Origin: Bretschneidera sinensis
Taxonomy: Eukaryota; Streptophyta; Magnoliopsida; Brassicales; Akaniaceae
Assembly (NCBI GenBank): GCA_023935145.1
Contig: CM043700.1
Coordinates: forward strand, 99,800,400 to 99,864,399
Length of the DNA stretch: 64,000 nucleotides
Direction: 5' to 3'
The notes beneath the pieces are model-generated. The model had not been told where the DNA came from. It made no database searches and was given only the letters and a program-made list of their open reading frames with translations. A program made the position numbers and the translations under genes. Shown here piece by piece: positions 11,256-21,845 of the stretch (position 1 is its first letter; each line of letters starts with the position of its first letter).

Positions 11256-12419
11256 TGCAATATATGTGTTCATAAAATAAGAGTAAAGAAGTAATTTTAC
11301 ATAAATTATATTAAATTAAATAATCCATTGATGAAATATTTAGTATTAATTTGAAAGACGATATTGAAAATTTTGTTGGGAAGAGTTAGAAATTTTTTGA
11401 AGAATAGAGTACTAAAAATTATGAAATTTGAAGTTATACTGGAAGAATTTTTGAAGAAAAATGTGGAATAAAGTTAAGAAAAATATTTGGAAAATTTTAA
11501 TTAAGCAAATATAATTTTCTGTAATTTTAAATTTTTTTTAAGGAAGAAAAGATGAAAAATTAAATTTTTTTAAAGAAGTAATGGCAAAATCGTAAATTTT
11601 AATGGTAATTTTGTAAAAATTTTTTTTTTGAAGAGATCAAAACACGAAACTTTAGTGTGTTCATGTGAAGTTTCGTAGAAATTTTAAATTTATAATATAA
11701 TACTAATAAATTCATAAATATGTAAAAAAATTTGAAGCGGCCAGAACATGAAACTCTAGTATGTTCATGTGAAGTTTCATAGAAAGTTTAAATTTATAAT
11801 ATAATTATAATAAATTAATAAATATGGAAAAAATAAAAAATTAAAGTGGCTAGAACATGAAACTTCAATGTGTTCACGTGAAGTTTCCTAGAAAGTTTAA
11901 ATTTATAATATAATAATAACTAGCCTTAAAAACTCTCTAGAGCTTAGGGATTTTATTGTTCATGCAAAAGCTTATTTCTTAATTTGGTTTTCTTATAACT
12001 TTAAATTCTATTTCTTTCTAGTAAAAGTTCAAAAAAAAATTCTCCAATAATTTAGATAATCGCAGTTATCCAACTTCAATACGAAGACTTAATCTCAATT
12101 GGGGGTTATTTTTCAATAAAACTCATAACTAAATAATTCTATTTAGTTACAAAATAGTAAGAATTTGGAATAAAGTTATGAAATAGTAAGATTAATGAAA
12201 GTTTATGGTTAGGTATTGGTGATAAACAATCCCAAGAAATTGGTTAAAGGAACGGGAAAGGCAATAAGGTGATCCATGGGTTGCTTTAAGTGCTACGTGG
12301 TGAGTTAGATTTACTTTTAGTAATCGAGAGCACTAAAAATATGAATTGATGATATTTGAATAAATTTTTGAATTATAATGATTGGATGATGTATTTTTTT
12401 TTTTATGTATTGTAATTAA
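11256..12419 (+). repeat. 5' LTR of D, first segment
   Basis: It aligns with 30729 to about 31900: TGCAATATATGTGTTCATAAAATAAG here, TGTAATACCCGTTTTCATAAAATAAG there. It carries three tandem units of about 105 bp at 11630-11922. Athila A interrupts it at 12420. Confidence 0.8.
11630..11922 (+). repeat. Three tandem LTR units with a palindromic core
   Basis: Each unit has GAAACTT-AGTGTGTTCA-GTGAAGTTTC followed by TTTAAATTTATAATATAAT and A/T-rich sequence. The third unit includes CACGTG. The matching array in the other LTR is 31089-31415. Confidence 0.85.
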
Positions 12420-12740
12420 TGAGTGCCAAATATTGCATATTTTGGCCACTTAATTTACATTTGTTAGCTTAGGAATTTGTTACTTTGAGTTGTTTTCGTT
12501 GTTTTTCAGGTTTACAAGCACTGGGAAAGGAGTTTCACTAAAATTGTCAGAATTGCCTATACAGATCAGTCATTTTTTGTGGATTTTACTGTATTGATTC
12601 AGGAAGAATCAGGAGATGAGCCATATATGCTTGGAAAGATCAGGAAGTCTATTTTCTAAGGAATTTTATGGCTCATAAAAATGATTTTTCTAGAGAAAGT
12701 TATGGCAGTTTTAGTAGACAAAGGTCAAGCTGAAGATGTC

Positions 12741-12866
12741 TAGTGCGCTCAAGCGCACCAGACTTGCGATCGAGCGCAAGTGCGCACTCACAACATCCCA
12801 CATCGGTCAAAATGCTTTGCAGTGCACCAGTATGCGCTCCAGCACACTAGACTGCGATCGAGTGCA
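12741..12866 (+). repeat. CGATCG-type cluster, A LTR
   Basis: Variants of TGCGATCGAGCGCA and GTGCGCTC, at least six, within an AT-rich LTR just upstream of the USE/TATA. Confidence 0.8.
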
Positions 12867-12876
12867 CTCAGGCAGT

Positions 12877-12928
12877 ATCCCACATCGAATTTGAAAGACA
12901 TTGTACTCCTGGAATTCTCCTATAAAAG
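12877..12928 (+). promoter_or_regulatory. snRNA-type USE plus TATA box (A LTR)
   Basis: ATCCCACATCG at 12877-12887 is an exact match to the plant snRNA upstream sequence element RTCCCACATCG. TATAAAAG begins at 12921, 33 bases later. A second exact copy lies at 12795-12805. The functional reading is inference. Confidence 0.65.
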
Positions 12929-13735
12929 CCCTATCTCACTTCATCATTTGGGGTGCAATCTGGAGGACTTCTGCTAGCATTCTGGTGGATCTCGAAGGCT
13001 TTGCTACCACGAAGGGAAGCGCCGCCCAACACCGAGTGGAGTTTCTCCCAATGTATAGTCAGTTTTAATTTATTTCTTTTTTAAGTTTTAAAGTTTAATA
13101 TTTAGCACTTTTATTGTGAACTTTAGTTTCATAATTATAAGAGGCTAAAATCTTCATCTAAGGTTGAAGATGAAGCCTCGCCATTGTTTAGCATAATATT
13201 TTCAGATTTGTTTATACAATTATGATAATTTTAGTATAAATGTTCTGTTCAATTATTTGAGTAAAATCTTATGATTGATTGTTTTTAAATTGTTAAATTG
13301 GATATTCCTTGTGTTTCATCTGCTGGATATAGCGGATCATTCAAATTAGATTGGATTTCCTTTGTGATTTGTAAATTAAATGGATACATTGGATGGTTTT
13401 GGTTTAATTTGGGTATTCGCCCTGATTTGTATAATGGTGGATTCATGGAATTTTTTGATTACTTTTATATAGAACATGAAAATATATACTTTACTTTGGT
13501 GGGGTGAATTCAGAAACCTTAGTATCTTTATCATTTGTTTTTAAATCAGTTTAGTCTAGTTTATTTTGTTTGCAACATACAATTACAAATTTGGAACTAG
13601 GATAAAATAGACTTAGTTTAGATAAAAATATATTTTCACAACGCAATTCCTTGTAGATTCAACCTCGCACTTGCACACACTATATTGCAGACGACTTGTG
13701 CGTTTGCGAGTAATTTAAAACTCACAACAAGTTTT

Positions 13736-13753
13736 TTGTGCCGTTGCCGGGGA
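13736..13753 (+). promoter_or_regulatory. Primer-binding site, Asp tRNA (A)
   Basis: TTGTGCCGTTGCCGGGGA against TGGCGCCGTTGCCGGGGA, the complement of the plant tRNA-Asp(GTC) 3' end. Two changes. Athila elements characteristically use this primer. Confidence 0.85.
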
Positions 13754-13890
13754 ATTGTTTTGTTTGTGAAATTTTTGTCTGAATTGATTTTATTTTTCTA
13801 CTAGTTTAGTTAGCATTTTTGTTTTATTTTTTTTATTCTTTTGTTTATGCTAGTTAGTTTATTTTATTGCTTTTTTTTTTTGTGTGGTAT

Positions 13891-15500
13891 ATGCTTGGTC
13901 GGAGATCCCTGAATTTAGAATTGACACCTTTAGATCTCGACTTAGAAAAAACTCTTAGGAGACAGAAGAGAGCACTTGTTGAAAGAGAGGCAATTGAGAT
14001 GGGAGAAAATTTTAGGAATGCAAATCAACCGGAACATGCAGAGCAACTTAGAGCTTGGAACGTGGACTCCACTACATCCCTTAGGGATTGCACCCGTTGT
14101 GACTAACTCATCTTCTTGCATAGTGTTGCCACCAACCAATGCTACCTATTTTGATTTAAAGCCACATGTCATCCAACTTCTATCCTCATTTCATGGCTTA
14201 GATCTTGAAAATCCTTACAACCATGTGAAGAAGTTCAGAGATATTTGTGCCACATTCAAGTTCCAGAACTTCTATGAGGAGTCAGTCCATCTTCAACTTT
14301 TCCCTTTTTCTCTTCATGATAGAGCTAGGGCATGGTTGGATTCCAAAATGCTCGGGTCTATTACATCTTGGGAAAATCTGCTGAGTAAATTTTATAATAA
14401 GTTTTTCCTAATATCTAGAGTGAATGAGTACCGAAAGAAGATTAGTTCTTTCACTCAGGAGGAGGATGAGAAGTTTTCTGAGAGTTGGGAGCATTTTAAA
14501 GAGTTACTGATTAGATGCCCTCCACATGGATATGAGAAGTGGAGACTTGTTCAGTTCTTCTACCAAGGGTTGACTCAACCCAACCGTAGCATGATGAGTC
14601 TATGAATGGGGGGCATTCTTAAGTCTGACGGGGGAGGAAGCATACAAGGTATTGGATAAGTTGTCCGATAACTCTCAGCAGTGGGATTTCTTAAGCTGTC
14701 GAGACAAGTCCATCCGTGTTCCTAAGAAAGGAGGCATCTATGAGATCAAGGAGGACACTGACTTGAGGATAAAGCTAGATGCTCTCACTAAGAAGATTGA
14801 CGCTCTCGCTATGGGCCAGTCCATCAATGCTGCCAACACATTCAATGTTGAGAGCTGTTCCATGTGTGCTAGTCCCATGCATTTAGCACGGAATTATCCA
14901 TCAATGCCGGCTTTTGCCGAGTATCCTATGGAAAAAGTAAACGCTTTCAATGACTATCGAAGGCAGTCAAAAGGATCTTACTCCGAGACTTACATTCCAG
15001 GGTGGCGGAACCATCCTAATTTTTCATGGAAGTAGAACCAATCGATGAATCAAGGAGGAGCCCCTCATCATGCTCACAATCAATACCCTCCCGGATTTCT
15101 TTCACCAATTCCAAGTCATGGTCGCTCAACCCATCCAGCACCATCACCTGCTTACCAAGCTCCTTCTCAAGCGCCAGCGCTGGTTTCACAGTCACTAGAG
15201 GACACCCTTAAGGAGTTCATGAAGATGACTGGCAAATCCATCGGTGAAGTGAGGAGCGCAACAATAGTAAACACCCAAGCGATTGCCAAGCTAGAGAGTC
15301 AAATGGATCAAATCGCAAGTCACTTGGGTGAAAGAGAGAAGGGAAAGTTCCCCAGTTAGCCCGTGCCTAAATCGAAGGGACAATTTATGGTTGGAAATTC
15401 ATCAAATCCTACGTACGAGGGGGAACAAGTGCAATCAATTGTCACATTGAGGTCTGGGAGACAAGTGGACAATCGAGTGGAAGAGAACCTTGCTATGTAA
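13891..15500 (+). pseudogene. Gag of Athila A
   Basis: ATG 13891 starts MLGRRSLNLELTPLD, as in B at 46335. Landmarks: LRAWNVDSTTS, VLPPTNATYFDLKPHVIQ, FSLHDRARAWLDS, SWENLLSKFY, CPPHGYEKW, FYQGLTQPNRSM. A degenerate knuckle CSMCASPMHLARNYPS follows (last Cys is Tyr; B keeps Cys), then SETYIPGWRNHPNFSWK. Compared with B, a 5-base deletion near 14092 and a 1-base deletion near 14596 shift the frame. Stops lie at 15033 and 15357. The Gag would assemble particles and bind RNA. Confidence 0.87.
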
Positions 15501-16243
15501 CAAGGGCTAGAAAGTGGCAACAAGGAGAAGAGAGATGTTGAGCCATCTACAGCCACACCTACTGTGAAGGATCCTCCTAGGTCATTTGTACCTAAAGTGC
15601 CTTACCCTGAGAGATTACATGCACCTAAGAAAAGAGGGAAGTATGAGGAAATTCTTGAGGTATTCAAGCAGGTCCAAATCAATATCCCATTTTTAGACGC
15701 CATCCATTTAGTACCGTCATATGCCAAGTTCTTAAAGGACTTGATCACTATCAAGAGGAGGATGAATGTCCTAAAAAAGGCATTTTTGACTGAGCAGGTT
15801 AACTCAATCATTCAGTGCAAGCTGCCCATCAAGTATAAGGATCCGGGGTGTCCTACCATCTCTTGCACGATAGGAGTCAGCCAGATCGAGAGGGCTCTCT
15901 TGGATCTAGGAGCAAGTGTGAATCTTCTGCCTTACTCAGTCTATTTGCAGTTGGGGTTAGGAGAACTGAAGCCCACAACCACGACACTTCAATTGGCTGA
16001 CATGTCAGTGAAAATACCATGGGGAGTAGTTGAGGACGTTTTGATAAAAGTGGATAAGTTCTATTTCCCAGTGGATTTTATTGTGCTTGACACAGAGCCG
16101 GTTCAGAATGTAGGTATTCAGATACCGGCTATTCTAGGGCGACCATTCTTAGCCATGGATAATGCCCTGATCAATTGTAGGACAGGGATAATGAAGATTT
16201 CCTTCGAAAATATGACAGTGGAGTTGAATATCTTTGATATCAG
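15501..16243 (+). pseudogene. Protease region of Athila A, cut by Copia J
   Basis: Open from about 15500. A linker with RSFVPKVPYPERLHAPKK and QINIPFLDAIHLVPSYAKFLKD leads to the pepsin-like protease: ALLDLGASVNLLPYSVY (catalytic DLGAS), QLADMSVKIPWGVVEDVLIKV, FIVLDTE and AILGRPFLA. After LNIFDIS at 16243 the frame runs into the LTR of J and stops at 16280. The interrupted protein resumes at 21846 with the sequence LEYDEVRNVCLIEEI. The active-site motif is intact but the gene is split. Confidence 0.88.
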
Positions 16244-17198
16244 CGTTGGAAATCACCTTTATAAGATGCCCAGGTGGTGATCTTCCAAACACCCAAGTCT
16301 AGAATGACTTGTAGAAAGAAATACAGCAATCAAAAGCAAGAAAGAAAAGAAGACAAGCGATTTGTTATCAAGGTTCGGCAATAGCCTACGTCCCCGTGAG
16401 TTCCTCTGAACTCTCTGCACTAAATCAATGGTTCTTTACAATTACAGCAACCCTCTTCAAGAAGCTCAAGTTCTTAAAGAAACCAAGAAGAGAAGAAAGG
16501 AAGAAGATAAGAACTAACAATGCTCTCTATCTAATCTAGACTCCTCTCTCTTTACAACCAGCCTCACTACAATGAGTCCCCCTTGTGTTTGTGTCTTTGC
16601 ACTCTTACACAATTCTCTCTTGTATGTCACTCTTTACAATTGATCTCAAAGTATGTCACAAACTTATGTTATTATTATTATTGATAATGAAGCTAGGTGA
16701 CCCTTTATATAGTGCACCAACTTCTTGTCCAATCTTGAGAGTCAATCTCCACCCTTAGATCTTGATGACCACTTAACCATGACCCTGCATCAATCCTAAG
16801 TAGTGTTGTGGATTTTAACCTTGCATCCACACACCTAAGAGGAGGTTTAAACAAGCTATCCATGTGTGCATCAGTTTGCCTAGTGCTTAGGTGCTGAACA
16901 GGGGGCGATGAGGCGCTAGGTAAAGCTCCTTTGCACCACATTATGGGCGTTGCAGTGCTGGTGGAGGGCCGGTGCAATGCTGCCCTTCTCCAAGCAGCTT
17001 CCTTGCTGGGCAGTGAGGCACTGGTGAAGGGGAGGTGAGGCACACACTTTGCCTTGTTGATTAGGGGTGTGTACACACACCCAAATGGATGCACACACAT
17101 GTGTGCACCCCTTTAAAATGCTGTATTTTAATCTTCCAACCTTTTTTTAGACTTTAACCATCTTTGAACCATGTTTAAACCTTAGACAAATACCAACA
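16244..17198 (-). repeat. 3' LTR of Copia J
   Basis: Plus-strand reading CGTTGGAAATCACC ... ACCAACA. The first base pair of TG is changed to CG. TATA on the minus strand is at 16703-16711. The open frames at 16705-17100 are LTR sequence, not genes. Confidence 0.88.
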
Positions 17199-17220
17199 AT
17201 CTCTACCTTTGTCTAAGCAT
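17199..17220 (-). promoter_or_regulatory. Polypurine tract of J
   Basis: The complement reads GACAAAGGTAGAGATTG directly upstream of the 3' LTR. E has GACAAAGCTAGAGATTG at the same place (34005-34022). Confidence 0.7.
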
Positions 17221-17299
17221 TTAAACCCGAACCATTGTGCAGAGAACTTCAAGATCCAAACTCATCTTGAGTCATCATTCAACCGACTCCAATCCTAAG

Positions 17300-17668
17300 A
17301 AGTTCAAGGCAATGATTGAACCTTCTTAGAGGTAGAACCTTGATACCTAAATCTGTAGGACTTTCTTCCGTGGCCATTTTATTCGAAAACACCACCACCT
17401 ACTCTTTTAGGACCATCCACTCGTCCAACAACCCTTTGTACCACATAGCCTCCTTTATGGCTTCCATAGCCGCTATGTACTCAGCCTCGGTTGTTAAGAG
17501 TGCTACCACTGGCTGCTACTGAACCTTCAAGTACCTCAGCAACCACTTCATCCTAAGCCAATGCTTCTTTCCGGGACTACTCACAAATCTGCTGAGAACA
17601 CCCATTGCCCAAGAAACCCTTAACCAGTTTCTCTCCTTTTCCCGGATGATTCTCATCCCAAGGATCTT
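17300..17668 (-). pseudogene. RNase H remnant of Copia J
   Basis: Only scraps remain: segments matching the E RNase H (34085-34400), such as the part coding AEYIAAMEAI and the PTDLGTKVLPL-like tail in broken frames. The SDSQSALHL centre seen in E is absent because of an internal deletion. Not functional. Confidence 0.6.
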
Positions 17669-18300
17669 TTATGGAAGGCTGAAATCCTTCCTCTTGAACT
17701 CCTCACTAAGTTGAGATATAATCCTTTCCATCCTCTCCCTGCTATTCTGAACCAACAGTACATCAATGACATAGATGAGGATACTCACCATTTTCTCCAC
17801 CTTGTGTCCAGGTGAGAAAGTTTCTGTGAAATCTATGTCTCTTCTTCTTATGAACCCATTCACTACCAGCCTAGCCTTGTTCCGGACATTATCTCCTGGA
17901 GGGTACCCTTATTTGATCTTGTAAGTCCACTTACAATCCACAACTCTTTGATTTCCCGGAATGTGCACCAATTCCCAGAAGTTGTTCTTCATCAAAGAAT
18001 CCATTTCTTTCTTCATAGCTAGCTTCCATCTTGGCGAATCCTTACATCCCATGGCATCAATGTAAGTCTCTTGTTCACTTATCTCTCCTTTTGTCCAAGG
18101 AACTGCTGCATCCGCAACATTCGCAAACCCATATCTCAAAGATGGTCGAACCACCCTCCTTCCCCGGTCTCTTGTGAGCTGGTAGTCATTATGACTTGCT
18201 GCATCAACCTCTTCTTGTTCAGCCTCTTCTTGAGTTTCTTGAGCATGGCCTTCATTCAAGGGCTCTACTTGGTCCGAACCCTCTTACCTTCCTTGCTCTA
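17669..18300 (-). pseudogene. Reverse transcriptase remnant of Copia J (palm deleted)
   Basis: N-terminal RT part: SPRWKLAMKKEMDSL, FWELVHIPGNQRVVDCKWTYKIK. After a break comes DFTETFSP, directly joined by GHKVEKMVSILIYVIDVLLV. Intact Copia RTs have roughly 100 residues, including the first catalytic Asp, between FSP and YVDD (family knowledge). The YVDD box itself reads YVID. The thumb part SQLSEEFKRKDF follows. The same junction occurs in element E. Confidence 0.85.
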
Positions 18301-19432
18301 CCTGAACCAAACTCTCCTTGATGCAATGCTCCACAACTTCCGAACTGGTTTGCTCACTAGCCCCTGCAGGGTTAGTTTTCTCCAAGTAGGGAAATAACAA
18401 TTCATTAAAAATAATATCCCTAGTTATAATGAGTTTCATGCCTTTCTTTTCTAAGAACCATAACCTATATCCCTAAATCCCATCACTATATCCTAGAAAT
18501 ACACATTTTCTAGATCTTGGGCTAAGTTTATCCTCATTTTGTTGTGCAGATGCAGCACACCCAAAAGTCCTAAGGTTGCTTAATTCAGGGGGTTTTCCAC
18601 TCCACATCTCTTCGGGAGTTTTGAGCTCTAAAGCTCTAGAGGCTGATCTATTAACCAAATATGCAGTAGTAGACATAACTTCCCCCCAAAAACATTTGGG
18701 TAATCCGGATCCATCTAACATGCACCTAACCTTTTCCATAAGGGTCTTATTCATCCACTCAGAAACTCCACTTTGCTGAGGGGTTTCCACAACCGTCCTA
18801 TGTCTTAGAATCCCATTTAACCTACAAAATTGATCAAGTTCTTAGTTAAATATTTCTAAGCCATTATCGGTTCTTATCCCTTTAACTACCCTACTCATTT
18901 GAGTCTCTACCATCCCTTTCTACACCACTAATTTATTCAAAGCATCTGATTTATTTTTAACCAAATAAACCCAAACCTTTCTTGAATAATCATCAATTAA
19001 AGACATAAAGTAAATGCTACCTCCCTGTGTTGGTGTCCTTGCTGGTCCCCAAAGGTCGGCATGAATGTAGTCAAGAATGCCCTTAGACTTGTGCATTCTG
19101 GTGTTGAAGCTGACCCGGTGTTGCTTCTTAAGAACACAACACTCACAGAAATCAAGTTCCTCTACTTTGTCACCACCAAGTAGGCCATCCTTGCTGAGAA
19201 CTTGCAGGCCTTCTTCTCTCATATGTCCCAAGCGAGTGTGCCAAAGGGCTGCCTCATCCATCTCAGCCATCAAGCTTGTTGCTTAATCCTTGATCTCTAT
19301 GTCTCCGATCATCTCATAGAGTCCATCCTTCATTGCTGCTTTGATCACTACCAAAGATCCCTTGGCTACCTTGATCTTTCCTCTCTCTATCTTGCATGTG
19401 TATCCCATGGAATCTAGCTGCCCCAATGAGAT
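18301..19432 (-). pseudogene. Integrase of Copia J
   Basis: GAG-pre-integrase and the zinc finger are clear: ALWHTRLGHMREEGLQVL and LDFCECCVLKKQHRVSF (HHCC complete). Core: YIHADLWGPARTP (Asp), SLIDDYSRKVWVYLV, DNGLEIF (Asp), TPQQSGVSEWMNKTLMEKVRCML (Glu). The C-terminal block is LVNRSASRALELKTPEEMWSG, LRTFGCAA and KLSPRSRKCVFLGY. Interrupted by stops near 18470, 18790 and 18920. It would insert the cDNA into the genome. Confidence 0.87.
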
Positions 19433-19680
19433 CTAATTCCTCCTCAAATCCCAGAGATATCTCACATCTTTCAGCAGCCTTGTTATTCCATCAAACATCC
19501 TCACCTGGATGTCTCCCGTGCCCCTCACTTGGTAAGAAATATCATTCCCCAAGAAAACCTTTTCATCATTGGTTTCCTTGAAATTCTTAAACCAACTCCG
19601 GTGAGGGTACATGTGATGAGTGCACCCGGTATCCAAGATCTATTTCCCACTGCCTTCTTGCCTCTTGCTCACACTTGAGC
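19433..19680 (-). pseudogene. Protease of Copia J
   Basis: MDTGCTHHMYPHRSWFKNF (catalytic DTGC triad kept), FLGNDISYQVRGTGDIQVRMFDG and LLKDVRYLWDLRRN. A stop precedes the Asp (ILDTG expected), so translation from Gag would not reach it. In E the same site reads DSKC. Confidence 0.85.
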
Positions 19681-19705
19681 ACATAACAAGAACATAATCA
19701 TCTTG

Positions 19706-20458
19706 CTATTCTATCTTGGCAACCGAAGCCTCTCCATTCTTGGTATGGCTTCCTCTTCTATCCCTCATCTTCTTGTAATCTTTCTTGACATGACCCTTCT
19801 TATGGCAGTAGTAGCAACTCTTCCCTCTAAATCTCGGTTTGGAGTGCTCTTGCCCATGGCTCTCTCCTCTACCTCTGTCCCGGTTGTAGCCATACATGTT
19901 GCTATGCACTCTCCCATAGCTCTCTCCTCTACCTCTGTCTAGGTAGTAGCTATGTATGTTGTTGTGCACTCTCCTATGGCTCTCTCTTTTACCTTTATCC
20001 CAGTAGTAGCCCTGCATGTTGCTGCCATACCGAGTTGCTGGCTTTCTTTTAATGAACAACCTTCTTCCACTTGATGCACTTCTTATCTTGGCATCAAGAT
20101 TATCTTGCAACTCTTTATTAGGATCAAATTTAAAAGCAAAGGTTCATTTACGAAGATACCTCTTATCCGGGAAAGTCTTGGCAAGAAATAACTCATCTAG
20201 TTTCTTCCAAATTACAGCTAGATCTTCCGAGTCTCCACAATCCCTTGTGACATTATCCGACATGTGCAAGAAGATGGTGCTGTATGCCATCTTCTTAATT
20301 TTATTCCGCTGGTCCTTCGTGACACTTGCTGGAAAAGCATCATCTTCTTCAATAGCCAAGTCCACTTTCTATTGCACTAGAACCGCCTTGATCTTCCGCT
20401 TCCACAGGGAAAAATCTCCCTTTCCATCAAACTTCTCAATATCGAAATTGGAACTCAT
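19706..20458 (-). pseudogene. Gag of Copia J, with internal deletion and 20-residue repeats
   Basis: ATG at 20458-20456 opens MSSNFDIEKFDGKGDFSLW, as in E at 37646; a stop follows after LVQ. KKMAYSTIFLHMSDNV and LAVIWKKLDELFLAKT are the Copia Gag core. Compared with E, about 75 residues are missing after DNLD, including LLNSLPDCFESL. The arginine/glycine region holds three tandem 20-residue units (19849-20030), where E has one. A knuckle CYYCHKKGHVKKDYKK follows (last Cys is Tyr). Confidence 0.85.
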
Positions 20459-20774
20459 CTTACGGAGAAGATCCCTTGATTTATGCAGTACCCATAATTG
20501 CTTTCCAACTTCTTCTAAACCTCAAGAACACAGATCGAAGATTGATCTCAATACCGTTCTTGAATCAACCTCAATAACACGATCAAATCTTGATCTTTAC
20601 TCCATTCTTGAATCACCCTCAAGAACATGATCAGATATTGATCTTAACTTCATCCTTGATTCACCTCAAGAACACAATCAGATATAGATCTTAACTCCGT
20701 TCTTGAATCACCCAAGAAGTTGACCTCCGATTCTTGGAGTCTTGCTCCGTCACCCGGCTATACTAGCTCCTCCG

Positions 20775-20840
20775 GTTCTGATACCACTGTTGGTGGTATC
20801 TCTTCTAGCTCTGATACCACTGTCCAAAGCTCTGATACCA
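20775..20840 (-). promoter_or_regulatory. Three copies of the initiator-Met PBS (Copia J)
   Basis: GCTCTGATACCA (complement TGGTATCAGAGC) lies at 20829-20840, next to the 5' LTR. Further copies lie at 20808-20819 and, with one change, 20775-20786. Each is followed by CACTGTTGG-, CACTGTCC- or CACTATTGG-like sequence resembling the LTR edge. Confidence 0.85.
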
Positions 20841-20841
20841 C

Positions 20842-21840
20842 TATTGGAAATCACCTTCACAAGATGCCTAGGTGGTGATCTTCCAAACACCCAAGTCTAG
20901 AATGACTTGTAGAAAGAAATACAACAATCGAAAGCAAGAAAAAAAATAAGACAAGCGATCTGTTATCGAGGTTCGGTAAGAGCCTACATCCCTGTGAGTT
21001 CCTCTGAACTCTCTACACTAAATTAATGGTTCTTTACAATTACAGCAATCCTCTTCAAGAAGCTCAAGTTCTTGAAGAAACCAAGAAGAGAAGAAAGGAA
21101 GAAGATAAGAACTAACAATGCTCTCTATCTAATCTAGACTTATCTCACTTTACAACCAGCCTCACTATAATGGGTCCCTCTTGTGTTTGTGTCTTTGCAC
21201 TCTTACACAATTCTCTCTTGTATGTCACTCTTTACAGTTGATCTCAAAGTATGTCACAAACTTATGTTATTATTATTATTGATAATGAAGCTAGGTGACC
21301 CTTTATATAGTGCACCAACTTCTTGTCCAATCTTGAGAGTCAATCTCCACCCTTAGATCTTGATGACCACTTAACCATGACCCTGCATCAATCCTAAGTA
21401 GTGTTGTGGATTTTAACCTTGCATCCACACACCTAAGAGGAGGTTTAAACAAGCTGTGCATGTGTGCATTAGTTTGCCTAGCGCCTAGGCGCTGAATAGG
21501 AGGCGGTGAGGCACTAGGCAAAGCTCTTTTGCACCACATTCTGGGTGGTGCGGTGCTGGTGGAGGGGCGGTGCGACGCTGCCCTTCTCCAAGTAGCTTCC
21601 TTACTGGCCGGTGAGGCACTGGTGAAGGGGAGGTGAGGCGCACACTGATGCTGCCCTTCACACAACAGTGCGCACTACTTTGCCTTGTTGATTAGGGGCG
21701 TGCACACACACCCAAATGGATGCACACACATGTGTGCACCCATTTAACATGCTGTATTTTAATCTTCTAACCTTAATTTAGACTTTAACAATCTTTGAAC
21801 CATGTTTGGACCATGTTTAATCCTTAGACAAATACCAATA
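20842..21840 (-). repeat. 5' LTR of Copia J
   Basis: Plus-strand reading TATTGGAAATCACC ... ACCAATA. Terminal TG and CA are each mutated by one transition. TATA on the minus strand is at 21301-21309. The open frame at 21303-21665 is LTR sequence. Confidence 0.88.
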
Positions 21841-21845
21841 ATCAG

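Larger units (their letters stand above)
12420..13729 (+). repeat. 5' LTR of Athila A (1310 bp)
   Basis: From TGAGTGCCAAATATTGC to AAACTCACAACA, next to the PBS. It contains a terminal stem-loop (12425-12446), a CGATCG-rich cluster (12741-12866), two RTCCCACATCG elements, TATAAAAG at 12921, and the conserved block GAAGGCTTTGCTACCA. Confidence 0.9.
16244..21840 (-). mobile_element. Copia (Tork-like) retrotransposon J, RT-deleted
   Basis: LTRs 16244-17198 and 20842-21840, initiator-Met PBS, minus-strand order gag-PR-IN-RT-RH. The target duplication ATCAG (16239-16243 and 21841-21845) is exact. The Gag and RNase H resemble Tork/TNT1-type Copia (family knowledge). The RT palm is missing, and so is part of gag. 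The LTRs differ by several small changes. It resembles E in gene order, PBS region and RT deletion. Confidence 0.9.

Noticed and set aside
13736..13753. tRNA-Asp gene
   Set aside because: Only the 18-base complement of the tRNA 3' end is present, next to an LTR: a primer-binding site.
16705..17100. A 131-codon minus-strand open frame (and its counterpart 21303-21665)
   Set aside because: It lies wholly inside the LTR of Copia J and is altered by indels between the two LTRs. No coding motif.
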